From an uncultured Roseburia sp. (GTDB taxonomy: Bacteria; Bacillota; Clostridia; Lachnospirales; Lachnospiraceae), in NCBI GenBank assembly GCA_934358955.1, contig CAKRLC010000045.1:1-20712 (forward strand): a DNA stretch of 20,712 nucleotides. Direction: 5' to 3'. The notes under the pieces were generated by a model. The model did not search any database, was not told the DNA's origin, and saw only the letters and a program-made list of their open reading frames with translations. Positions 6,858-14,901 of this stretch are shown here, piece after piece. Each line of letters opens with the position of its first letter. Position 1 is the first letter of the stretch. The position numbers and the translations under genes were made by a program.

Positions 6858-8313
6858 TCGAATCTCCCCTTTCTGATTTTTCTTCCAGAAAATAACCGAG
6901 CCTTGAAAAAACTCCTGTTTTATCTTCTGCCACAACCGGCTGTACACTCAAAATATAATACGGAAGCTTCCGGGTAAAATATCCAAGCCGCAAAGCTGAA
7001 ACCACAAAAAAGACTGCACTGCCTAAAAGAAATCCGAACCCATAGTATACCCGTGGGAAAAATAAAGACACACAAGTAAACCCTGTGGTGCATGCGGCAA
7101 ATATTCCTGCTGCAGTAACAGCCCCTTTATAATCTGTAAAATACAGCAAAAGCAGCATCATCATATTGGCAACTGCATACAGTCCGTATCCGACACAGAG
7201 CGTCCGGAAATATCCTTCCATCAGGTCATTAAATCCAAGCGGAAGAAGCTCTAATATCACCTGTCCCAATGAAATGGCAAGTGCCGTTGTAAGAAGCTGC
7301 TTTAATGCCGTATATTTTAATTCCATATTCAACACTTCGTGCATTTCCTGGCCTGCCTGCAAGATATCCCGGATCTCTCCCCCATCATTAAATAAACTAT
7401 AATAGTTTCTATATTTCGGATAAAAATTTACTTCCACTGACACAACAAAGTTCACCGTCGTGATAAGGATCGTCAGATAAGCGATCATTGCAGGGACATC
7501 ATGATAAGGCGCCCCATAAAACAACCCCTGCACATGTACGCCGATCGGTCCTGCCCACATAATAACCAAATGCGCAAATAAACCAATATTCGTAAATAAC
7601 CCGGTAAACGCAAGCGGAAGGAATTCATCTACCCAGTGCAGAAAGAAAAATGCACTCATCTTACCTCTTGGAAAATAGCGGTATAGCAATGTAACATCCC
7701 ATAAAAGCATGATTCCGTATCCGACCGAAACAGCGATCAGCAATGCTTCTATGTGAGGGATCCCGATCAGGATCAATACAAATCCGGCAACAAGGGATAC
7801 AACCACCGCCGCGATAAACGAGAACAGAATCCCCTTATAGTCTTTGATCGCGGTAAGATAGCTCATGGCATTCCATGTAACGATCAGCTCTCCGAAAAAT
7901 TCCAGGCACAAAAACTGATCGATCAGGCTGATGCCGGAAAACACCAGAAAGATCCCATATAAAATGCCGCCGGCAAAAAGCAGGCAGCAGGTGGAACCCC
8001 AAAACGACGGCAGGACCTTATCATACTGTTCTTCGTATAACATGTCCGCAATATATCTCGTTACGACCATCGACAAAAAGCTCGCCACGGTCAGGGAAGC
8101 CAGCAATGTATACGTGATCATGCAGATCAGAAGCTCTCTGTTGTGCCTTGTCGCCCCTGTCTTATCACACAGAAAAGAAACACCCAGCAGTAATATAATT
8201 CCAAGCAGCATTGGTCCGGTGCAGATCACCCCGGCATAGCCATAAGCTCTGACGGTCGCTGCAAGTCCGCGTTTTTGAAATAATTTTTTCAGTTCAAAAC
8301 CGATTCCAGCCAT
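6844..8313 (-). CDS. pelG: PelG, Wzx-like exopolysaccharide transporter
   Basis: This 489-residue polytopic membrane protein has about 12 helices. The N-terminus MAGIGFELKKLF is the signature opening of PelG, followed by an RAYGYAGVICTGPMLLG helix. PelG belongs to the MOP/flippase superfamily and, with PelD, PelE and PelF, forms the inner-membrane complex that exports the Pel polymer. The start has AGGAGG 10 nt upstream and overlaps the end of pelF by 20 bp, so the two are coupled. The length is close to the Pseudomonas PelG (about 450). The C-terminal tail (EEKSERGDSIEKR) is charged and cytoplasmic. Confidence 0.95.
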   Translation of the reverse strand: MAGIGFELKKLFQKRGLAATVRAYGYAGVICTGPMLLGIILLLGVSFLCDKTGATRHNRELLICMITYTLLASLTVASFLSMVVTRYIADMLYEEQYDKVLPSFWGSTCCLLFAGGILYGIFLVFSGISLIDQFLCLEFFGELIVTWNAMSYLTAIKDYKGILFSFIAAVVVSLVAGFVLILIGIPHIEALLIAVSVGYGIMLLWDVTLLYRYFPRGKMSAFFFLHWVDEFLPLAFTGLFTNIGLFAHLVIMWAGPIGVHVQGLFYGAPYHDVPAMIAYLTILITTVNFVVSVEVNFYPKYRNYYSLFNDGGEIRDILQAGQEMHEVLNMELKYTALKQLLTTALAISLGQVILELLPLGFNDLMEGYFRTLCVGYGLYAVANMMMLLLLYFTDYKGAVTAAGIFAACTTGFTCVSLFFPRVYYGFGFLLGSAVFFVVSALRLGYFTRKLPYYILSVQPVVAEDKTGVFSRLGYFLEEKSERGDSIEKR

Positions 8314-9718
8314 ATGCTTCTTCCACCTCCTGATATAATCTGCGGTATTTTTCGATCATTGCTTCCTTACGATAATACATTTTCACACGATTCTGGGCGT
8401 TCGCTCCCATCCGGAGTCTGCGGGATCTTGACGCACACATCTGTTCCATTGCTTTGGCCAGTCCCTCACGGTACATCGGCGGCACACAATAACCGGCTGT
8501 TCCATAAGGATCGTCCTCCCTTCCGTTCAGAAGCTCCCTGCAGCATCCCACATCCGTCGTCACGCAGGGACGCCTTGCAGCAAAGGATTCCAGCACTGAC
8601 AATGGCTGACCTTCTGATATACTTGTCAAAATCGTAAAATCGAGCTTTTCCATATAAGTAATAATATCGACACGGCCTGTAAAGATCACATTTTCCAATT
8701 GGAGCTGCTCCACTAACGCATAACATTCCTTCGCATATTCCTCATCATCCACGCCGCCCATAATATGTAGTCTTACATGATCCCTTCTTGTAGAAAGCTC
8801 ATAAAACGCATAGATCATGGTCTTAATATCTTTGATCGGTGCCAGACGGACGACCGCTCCGATATCAACCCAGCCGTCCTCTTCCTTTAACGGGATCCCG
8901 GAAAGTCTTTCATAATTGATCCCATTCTCGATCACACAGCATTTTTCCTCGTCGCAGCCCATCTGTATCTGTGCCAGCATGGCATTTGAGAAAAGGCAGG
9001 ATACCCGGAATGCCCGCGTATAAATAATATCGGACAACATATAAAAAAATGAGATCCACTGTTTTTTAAACACCGGCTGCACCCACTTTGCACGTATAAT
9101 CTCTTCTTCGCGCTCTCTTGTATAAATTCCATGCTCCGTCAGCAGAATTTTCTTTTTATAGACATAACCTGCAAGACTTGCCAGAAGTCCGCCATATCCG
9201 GTGCAGATCGCATGGTAAACATCTGCTTTTGGCACTTCGCTCCCCATCAGATAAAGTACCGGAAGCAGCATGGAGCGCATGGTATGAAAGGTATCTGCAA
9301 ATGGTGTATAAGGATAATCCTTCAGGCAGCACTCCGTTAAAATATTTAAAAATGCTTCACTTTTTAAAAATGACATAGGATTCAGCTTCTGGTCGTGATA
9401 AAGCCGGAACAATACTTCCCAATCCGGTTTTCTGCACAGCATCAGCTCTTTTAAACTGTCTGTTTCTTGCTGCGTAAAAGAATGGAGCATTTTTCCCGAA
9501 TCCTTCAGCCGTAATGCATCATCGAGAAACACTTCATGTACTTCTGTGACATTTTGGGGAAGCTCATAAACAAATTTTCCTTTATTTTTCGCATTTGCTC
9601 CGATCACCCAGAGAACAAATTCATGCTCTTTCATTTCATTGATATATTGGTGCATCCAGGTAGATACACCTCCAAACACATAGGGATAGCATCCCTCTAG
9701 TATGAGACAAATTCTCAC
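8294..9718 (-). CDS. pelF: PelF, cytosolic GT4 glycosyltransferase of the Pel polymer
   Basis: This is a 474-residue GT-B glycosyltransferase. The N-terminal LILEGCYPYVFGGVSTW (5-21) is the PelF form of the glycine loop. TEHGIYTRER (194-203) is strongly conserved in PelF, RLAPIKD (291-297) is the donor phosphate-binding region, and EGQPLSVLE (369-377) is the GT4 EX7E motif. PelF is the only synthase in the locus and in Pseudomonas uses UDP-GalNAc/UDP-GlcNAc. Translation begins at GTG (9716-9718) behind AAAGGAGCGAACC. It sits 36 bp after the deacetylase gene and overlaps pelG. No sign of damage. Confidence 0.95.
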   Translation of the reverse strand: MRICLILEGCYPYVFGGVSTWMHQYINEMKEHEFVLWVIGANAKNKGKFVYELPQNVTEVHEVFLDDALRLKDSGKMLHSFTQQETDSLKELMLCRKPDWEVLFRLYHDQKLNPMSFLKSEAFLNILTECCLKDYPYTPFADTFHTMRSMLLPVLYLMGSEVPKADVYHAICTGYGGLLASLAGYVYKKKILLTEHGIYTREREEEIIRAKWVQPVFKKQWISFFYMLSDIIYTRAFRVSCLFSNAMLAQIQMGCDEEKCCVIENGINYERLSGIPLKEEDGWVDIGAVVRLAPIKDIKTMIYAFYELSTRRDHVRLHIMGGVDDEEYAKECYALVEQLQLENVIFTGRVDIITYMEKLDFTILTSISEGQPLSVLESFAARRPCVTTDVGCCRELLNGREDDPYGTAGYCVPPMYREGLAKAMEQMCASRSRRLRMGANAQNRVKMYYRKEAMIEKYRRLYQEVEEAYGWNRF

Positions 9719-9754
9719 GGTTCGCTCCTTTTTTTCTGTATGTTCTTTCCTTCT

Positions 9755-11596
9755 TTATTCTTTTTCAATGGTCACGGTTGCCTCGTCTGCTTCCAGTAAA
9801 TACAGATTTCCTGTCAGATGCGTCAGCGTTCCTCCGGTAACTTCTCCTGGCGTTTTTTCATTGATCCTTACCATAAAATAAGCCCGGTCATAGAAATTCT
9901 CAAGCTCTAAGCGGATCGTCTGTTCTGTTACTTTCTTCTTGCAGATAACTGCCCCATAACGCTGGATCGCACCGGATAACTCTGAACCGGTCAGCTTTCG
10001 CAGATCTGGAGCCGCGTCATCCAGCCAGTTCATATACTGATTAAGATTCTTTCTCATCTTCTCCCATCCAAGCTCTGCGCCACGGTCTTCGTCCAAAAGA
10101 TCATCCGGATGGATAAAGTGATTACTCACAAAATGCATATTCAGCTCCGATAAAGCCGACATCTTCATATAGTCATCGATCACTGCCCCGGACGTAATAC
10201 GCGGCTGTTCCACAATCCCATCCTCTGCGACTTCAAATTCCTGCACATAAGAGAATTCGCCCGTAAAGTAATTACTTGCGATCGTTTTAATCTCCGGGAA
10301 TTTTTCTGCAAGCATCTGCCTTCCTTCTTCTGATAACACATTCGAAGGCGGCACATAAACAGACATCGTGGTTTCCGGAAACATTTCATCACTAAAACGG
10401 ATCAGCTCCTTTACCGCCTTTCCCATAGCATCCTCACTCTTCCATGTATGATATGGAAGCACATCACCGTAATCCGTATTCGAAAGGCTTAGCGGCTGAT
10501 GATTGTATCCATGATACCCGATCTCACCGCCCTGATGAAGCAGCATATTGCCAAAGTATTGAAAGCGCCTGGAATCTGTCTGTTTCTTGATCTTTCCGTC
10601 TGTTGCATCCTCATAATTTTCGATCATCACGCCTGTATATCGGATATTATGATCCAAAGCAAGCTCCTGCATGTCCGGCCACCATACATTCGTATAAAAA
10701 TCTTTGATGCTCATATTATAATCACGCTTTACATACGTTCCGTCACCACTTGGAACCGGTGATGGAAAATCATCCAGATAAAAAACGGCACCGTTGATCA
10801 CCGGATAAACACAGACATCCGTCAGCAGACTATAGGAAGCCGCATAAAATCCACGCACAGCTTTCTCATACAGTCCAAAATTATCCACTATAAATTTTCC
10901 TTTTCCATAATCATTTTCCCAGATGACCGGCTGCCCCTCCGCATTGCCTATTCTTGCATAAATCCGTGCCTTTTCATTCAGCTGGACATCCCATGCAGAA
11001 TCGTAGGGATCTGTGATGGAATAAGATTCGCCGCCACCGATCATAAAATCAGGTGTAAAATAGATGCTGTCTACTACGGAATTTTCATATCCGGAAGAAA
11101 TAATTCCAAGTTTTTGTTCGATGATCGAGGTATATGCACTTTTTTCAAGCGTCAACGCAAATAATACATTTCCTCCGTCATGCACCCATTCACATAATTT
11201 CACGAGATTCTCTTTTAACGGACTGACATTTCTTAATAATACAACGACAGTCTCGTACCCGTTATAATCCGGAATAGACGATGTATCCGAAAGATCGATC
11301 GCGTTTACTCCGATCTTCATATCCTTAAATATCTGTTGAAATTGTACCCACGCCTGCTCACTTGCTTTATCACGGCTGTCGCGTAGTACCAGGCAGGACG
11401 TTTTTAATGATCGCACAGCTTCCTCTTCTGTAATAACCTCTTCCTTATCCAGATATACTACTTTTCTGTTTGCCTCTTTATACTGAATCCCGCTTCGTTC
11501 TGCAAAAAGCGCTGCCGCGATCATCATAAAAACGCCAAAGATCACGAACATACTCTTAAACGGAATATTCTTCAATGAATTGATCAATCCAGCCAA
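9755..11596 (-). CDS. pelA: PelA-type deacetylase (DUF2194), membrane-anchored
   Basis: This 613-residue protein has one N-terminal membrane anchor (about 13-31) and a large extracytoplasmic part. Residues 60-260 look like a glutamine-amidotransferase-like/Rossmann domain (DUF2194 N-terminal region). From 268 a deacetylase domain follows, with FYLDDFPSP (272-280; Asp275/276 as catalytic base and metal ligand), GYHGYNHQ (360-367; His362, His366), VPPSN (415-419) and HFIHPDD (493-499). It matches the deacetylase part of PelA, which partly de-N-acetylates Pel to make it cationic; the glycoside hydrolase half of Pseudomonas PelA is absent, as in Gram-positive Pel loci. The start is a TTG (11594-11596) with AAGGAGG 10 nt upstream, overlapping pelE by 13 bp. 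PelA is assigned by motifs and context. Confidence 0.85.
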   Translation of the reverse strand: MAGLINSLKNIPFKSMFVIFGVFMMIAAALFAERSGIQYKEANRKVVYLDKEEVITEEEAVRSLKTSCLVLRDSRDKASEQAWVQFQQIFKDMKIGVNAIDLSDTSSIPDYNGYETVVVLLRNVSPLKENLVKLCEWVHDGGNVLFALTLEKSAYTSIIEQKLGIISSGYENSVVDSIYFTPDFMIGGGESYSITDPYDSAWDVQLNEKARIYARIGNAEGQPVIWENDYGKGKFIVDNFGLYEKAVRGFYAASYSLLTDVCVYPVINGAVFYLDDFPSPVPSGDGTYVKRDYNMSIKDFYTNVWWPDMQELALDHNIRYTGVMIENYEDATDGKIKKQTDSRRFQYFGNMLLHQGGEIGYHGYNHQPLSLSNTDYGDVLPYHTWKSEDAMGKAVKELIRFSDEMFPETTMSVYVPPSNVLSEEGRQMLAEKFPEIKTIASNYFTGEFSYVQEFEVAEDGIVEQPRITSGAVIDDYMKMSALSELNMHFVSNHFIHPDDLLDEDRGAELGWEKMRKNLNQYMNWLDDAAPDLRKLTGSELSGAIQRYGAVICKKKVTEQTIRLELENFYDRAYFMVRINEKTPGEVTGGTLTHLTGNLYLLEADEATVTIEKE

Positions 11597-12477
11597 AAAG
11601 CCAATGCCTCCTTACTTTTCGATGACAGATAGATATGTTCTTCTTTCATCTTTCTTAAACATTCCTGTAATTCCTGCCCTTTTTTCCTGTCTGCTAAATA
11701 TTGTATTTGGGACAGCCAGAATTCCTCTTTCCGATGCCATTTCTGATCCATCCGGTCCAGGACTTTCTTAGCCTGTACATAATCCCCTGTCTGCATCAGA
11801 TTCTGAAACAGACAGACACACGTATGCAGTGTCGGTTTTACCGTCATTTTCTGTGATAAAAGCCGGATATAACGTTCGCGCTGCATTTTTTCCATTTGGG
11901 CTTCTAAAATTCCCTGATTTAAATATTCTTCCAGGAAATCACAATACTTTTCTAAAATTTCCGGATTGTCCGGAGAGTTTTCATACATCACTTCCAGCTT
12001 CTGCAGCTGGAAATCGTACTCCTTCGACATCTCAACCATCGCTGTGATCGCATAATGGACCACCTCAACGTCTTCATTCATGCGGGCCTGTTTCAAAAGA
12101 TCCATATATTCTTTTGGATCATCATTCAATACATCCATGATCAGTTCACGGCGTACCTGCGGATCATTGATCAAAAGAGCTTCTTCTAATGGAACCACTT
12201 TCTTATCTGTTTCCGAAACAGAATGAAACATATTTTTATAAATCTCTTCATTGACACGCAGTCTCTCTACTCCCGGATCAACTCTGTTTCCTGTTTTTGT
12301 CAGAACCTGCAGCTGTAACAGCAGCACACACAGTACTCCCCAGAACGGGACAAAAATTACAAGCGCCATCAGATATTTTTTTACTTTCAATGCCTCCGTA
12401 TTGATTCCGTTCCATACCAGCACGCAGCAGATCACATGCAGCAGGATGAAACCTATACCAATTGCTATTTGAATCAT
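11584..12477 (-). CDS. pelE: PelE-like membrane TPR scaffold protein
   Basis: This 297-residue protein has two N-terminal membrane helices (about 2-22 and 34-57) joined by a short loop, then an all-helical cytoplasmic part that reads as TPR-like repeats (about 95-297). The stretch VPLEEALLINDPQVRRELIMDVLNDDP, just after the membrane part, is typical of PelE. PelE binds the other Pel inner-membrane proteins and helps hold PelF at the membrane. It begins 48 bp after pelD with AGGAGTGAATTT before ATG, and its 3' end overlaps the start of the deacetylase gene. Pseudomonas PelE is of similar size and plan. Confidence 0.85.
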   Translation of the reverse strand: MIQIAIGIGFILLHVICCVLVWNGINTEALKVKKYLMALVIFVPFWGVLCVLLLQLQVLTKTGNRVDPGVERLRVNEEIYKNMFHSVSETDKKVVPLEEALLINDPQVRRELIMDVLNDDPKEYMDLLKQARMNEDVEVVHYAITAMVEMSKEYDFQLQKLEVMYENSPDNPEILEKYCDFLEEYLNQGILEAQMEKMQRERYIRLLSQKMTVKPTLHTCVCLFQNLMQTGDYVQAKKVLDRMDQKWHRKEEFWLSQIQYLADRKKGQELQECLRKMKEEHIYLSSKSKEALAFWLD

Positions 12478-12525
12478 AAATTCACTCCTGTCGATTCTGC
12501 CATTTTAAGCGGCAACGTACCTCTT

Positions 12526-14622
12526 TTATTTCATATCATCGGAAAAATCCGTTTCCGTACAGAGAAATCCGTCATTTTCCAGCCTTTTTAAAACAATTGG
12601 CAGTGTTTTTTCGTCCATCTGCGAAAGGACCAGTAAAAGCTCTCCTGTTTCAGAAATTCCCCATATGTCATTTTCACGGACTGCATTTTGCAGAACCATA
12701 TCTGCATCTGCAAGGGACATCTGTGGATGCTCCAGTCTCAAAAGAACATACGTTGCCAGTTTTTCTTCTTTCATAGAATGGAAGGAATGCAGCCGCTCTT
12801 CAAAATATTCCGTTTTTAATATATGTGTGTTCTTCACATATTGCCTGTTTTTAATTGCATCCTGATATTCTAAGGCACGCAAAAGAGACGTTTCTACCAG
12901 ACCACAGAGGATCTGGAACAAATTCATGAAATACATGGAAAGCTGTTCCTCCTCTGCCTCCTGAATAAAAATCAGCATTACCAGTTCTCCATCCTTATGG
13001 ATGCCGTTCATATACATAGGATAACCATCCAAAAAATTCCGATTGACCCATACCTTTCCAGATTCAACCGTTTCCTTTGCTTCCAGATAATCATCCAGGA
13101 CAATTGATTTGTCCAGCACATCATTCATTCCATTCGACGCGATCTCAAGACGTCCAAAGCTTTTATTCTGTCTGACGGAATAGAATGCAAAGGAATGATT
13201 ATCAAGAACCTCTTCCATTACATGCAGCGTCTCGATAAACAATTCCTGTGGAAGAATAATATCCAGCTTTCTTGTAATATTAAAAATCTTACCGAAGCTG
13301 TCGCGGCTTCCTAAAATCTGTTTTTTGTACTGACGCTTATCAGAAAGTGTTTCCTGGTACATTTCCCGCATGAATAAAAATTTATCCAGGATCAGTTTAT
13401 TCTCAGCCTGCATAAATTCGATGCTGTCCCTGTTTTTTAACCGCACATAGCCACAGATCGCTCCCACTGCAAAATAAAAGATAAACGGAAGCCAGTTAGA
13501 CGGCTCATAAAAAAGGGTGGTCCACCCGATATCTGCCTGACGATACGCCATTAATAAGGATACCGTTTCCAGTCCGGCAGCCGCCAGCCCGTAATTAATA
13601 CCATAGATGCTGCTAAACAGCACAATATAAACAAGCCTGAAGTCGATCATTTCAAACTGTACCCGATTTCCTGCTGCCCTGTTTAAACATTCAAAAAGAA
13701 AAAAAGTGACCAATAACTCCAGGATCCGCACAATCTTCTTGTGGGCATTGAAAAAATTCCGGAAACGGTCTGCCTTCCGTGGCTTTCGATCCGTTTTTCT
13801 GCAATAGTCCTCGTAAATATCCAAGAGGTCATCTGCCAGTGATATCTTTGGGAACCAGCCATATTCATATCGTAAAATATGGTCGTCCGTCATTGTATTC
13901 TGGATCGGTTCGTCAGACAGACACGCAATCTGCGCCGCCGGAAACAATTGTTTTAACTGTTCCCCCAGTTCTTCAAACGTTGTATGAAATACATGCGGGA
14001 CATGAAGATACTCGTCCCCTTCATTCCAGTTATCAAAAATCTTATATAATAAATCTGCAAGATCATTTCCGGCAAGAAAATACAATTCCTGTCCAGGAGC
14101 TTCTTCAAAATGAATCTCATTGTGCAAAAACGCATTCGAAAACAATTTGAAAAAATAATCCTTCTCATAAGTACCGGAATACAGATAAGGCGTACGCAGG
14201 ATTTTCACCGAAATCTGGTGCAACTTGCCATACTGTCTGCAAAATTCTTCAGCAGAATGCACCATCAGTGTCTTCCCTGTTGTCTTATCATAAAAACTCT
14301 CCGGACCGGTTATATATAAAAATCTGGTGTTTAAATCTCCTCTGTAATAACGTAATAATCTGCGCAGATTTTCTATCTCGCCATCCATTGTACCGTGAAA
14401 TGTGAGATAGTTTGAAAAATAGATCACTCCTTCAAATTCATATGTTATAAAAATATCTTTTAATTCTTCATCTGACTGCGGCATCGAATGTACCGTTATT
14501 TTTTTCCGGTGGTCTGATCTTAAAGGCGTTTCACCAAGCAATAATATCTCACATTCCGGAAAACTCTGTTCGATAAATTCGGCTGTAATATAGCCGATAT
14601 TCCCCGTTAATAGTAATTTCAT
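12526..14622 (-). CDS. pelD: PelD-like c-di-GMP receptor fused to an N-terminal SDR domain
   Basis: This is a 698-residue fusion. Residues 1-280 form a Rossmann domain of the extended SDR/epimerase type (LLLTGNIGYITAEF; later LRTPYLYSG), but the usual YxxxK active site is not visible (EEFCRQYGK at that place), so it may bind NAD(P) or sugar nucleotide without catalysis. Residues 293-393 carry about four membrane helices, then a helical linker, a GAF-like domain (450-580) and a degenerate GGDEF domain (603-690). There RENDIWGISETGEL keeps the RxxD inhibitory-site motif (649-652) while the GGDEF signature is lost, as in Pseudomonas PelD, which binds c-di-GMP to switch on Pel synthesis. The ATG at 14622 is chosen (AAGGCGGA upstream); an ATG 7 codons earlier would have almost no leader. 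First gene of the operon. Confidence 0.88.
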   Translation of the reverse strand: MKLLLTGNIGYITAEFIEQSFPECEILLLGETPLRSDHRKKITVHSMPQSDEELKDIFITYEFEGVIYFSNYLTFHGTMDGEIENLRRLLRYYRGDLNTRFLYITGPESFYDKTTGKTLMVHSAEEFCRQYGKLHQISVKILRTPYLYSGTYEKDYFFKLFSNAFLHNEIHFEEAPGQELYFLAGNDLADLLYKIFDNWNEGDEYLHVPHVFHTTFEELGEQLKQLFPAAQIACLSDEPIQNTMTDDHILRYEYGWFPKISLADDLLDIYEDYCRKTDRKPRKADRFRNFFNAHKKIVRILELLVTFFLFECLNRAAGNRVQFEMIDFRLVYIVLFSSIYGINYGLAAAGLETVSLLMAYRQADIGWTTLFYEPSNWLPFIFYFAVGAICGYVRLKNRDSIEFMQAENKLILDKFLFMREMYQETLSDKRQYKKQILGSRDSFGKIFNITRKLDIILPQELFIETLHVMEEVLDNHSFAFYSVRQNKSFGRLEIASNGMNDVLDKSIVLDDYLEAKETVESGKVWVNRNFLDGYPMYMNGIHKDGELVMLIFIQEAEEEQLSMYFMNLFQILCGLVETSLLRALEYQDAIKNRQYVKNTHILKTEYFEERLHSFHSMKEEKLATYVLLRLEHPQMSLADADMVLQNAVRENDIWGISETGELLLVLSQMDEKTLPIVLKRLENDGFLCTETDFSDDMK

Positions 14623-14657
14623 AGAAATTCCGCCTTGTAACATAATTTTTCGATGGT

Positions 14658-14663
14658 ATTATA
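14658..14663 (-). promoter_or_regulatory. Extended -10 promoter of the pel operon
   Basis: On the minus strand TGC-TATAAT is an extended -10 with a perfect hexamer 35 bp before the pelD start. No good -35 is present at 17 bp (ATGGAA), which an extended -10 can tolerate or which may mean an activator is needed. The 14623-14901 gap otherwise holds only the htpG terminator and AT-rich DNA. A second TATAAT-like string (about 14742-14747) has no -35 partner, and I see no riboswitch. Confidence 0.6.
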
Positions 14664-14844
14664 GCATTTTACACTTGCTTTTCCATGCATTTTTACCTAA
14701 ACACTACATTTTTAGTATTTCTGTACAATTTTACCTGGAATATTATAGTTTATTTCTCTGACCTGTTCGGGAAATTGGAGCGAATTGCATTATTATGGCG
14801 TGAATTGTAAAGAAAAGATTTTTCTATGGCAGATTCGGGAGTCA

Positions 14845-14883
14845 AAAAAACTGCCACCAGACAAAGTCTGATGACAGTTTTTT
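14845..14883 (-). terminator. Rho-independent terminator of htpG
   Basis: This strong hairpin is flanked by A and T runs on both sides: AAAAAACTG-CCACCAGAC pairs with GTCTGATGA-CAGTTTTTT around a short AAA loop, with two G-T type mismatches. On the minus strand it starts about 18 nt after the htpG stop and ends in seven T residues. The symmetry means it could also work on the plus strand, but no plus-strand gene is present. Confidence 0.9.
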
Positions 14884-14901
14884 ATAATGAATCGATCCTT
14901 A

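Noticed and set aside
13779..14150. 123-codon plus-strand frame inside pelD
   Set aside because: Antisense shadow of a gene with clear domain structure; no family match and no start signal.
14664..14840. c-di-GMP riboswitch before pelD
   Set aside because: I looked for the conserved GEMM-I core strings and paired stems in the minus-strand leader and saw none; the predicted leader after the extended -10 is also too short.
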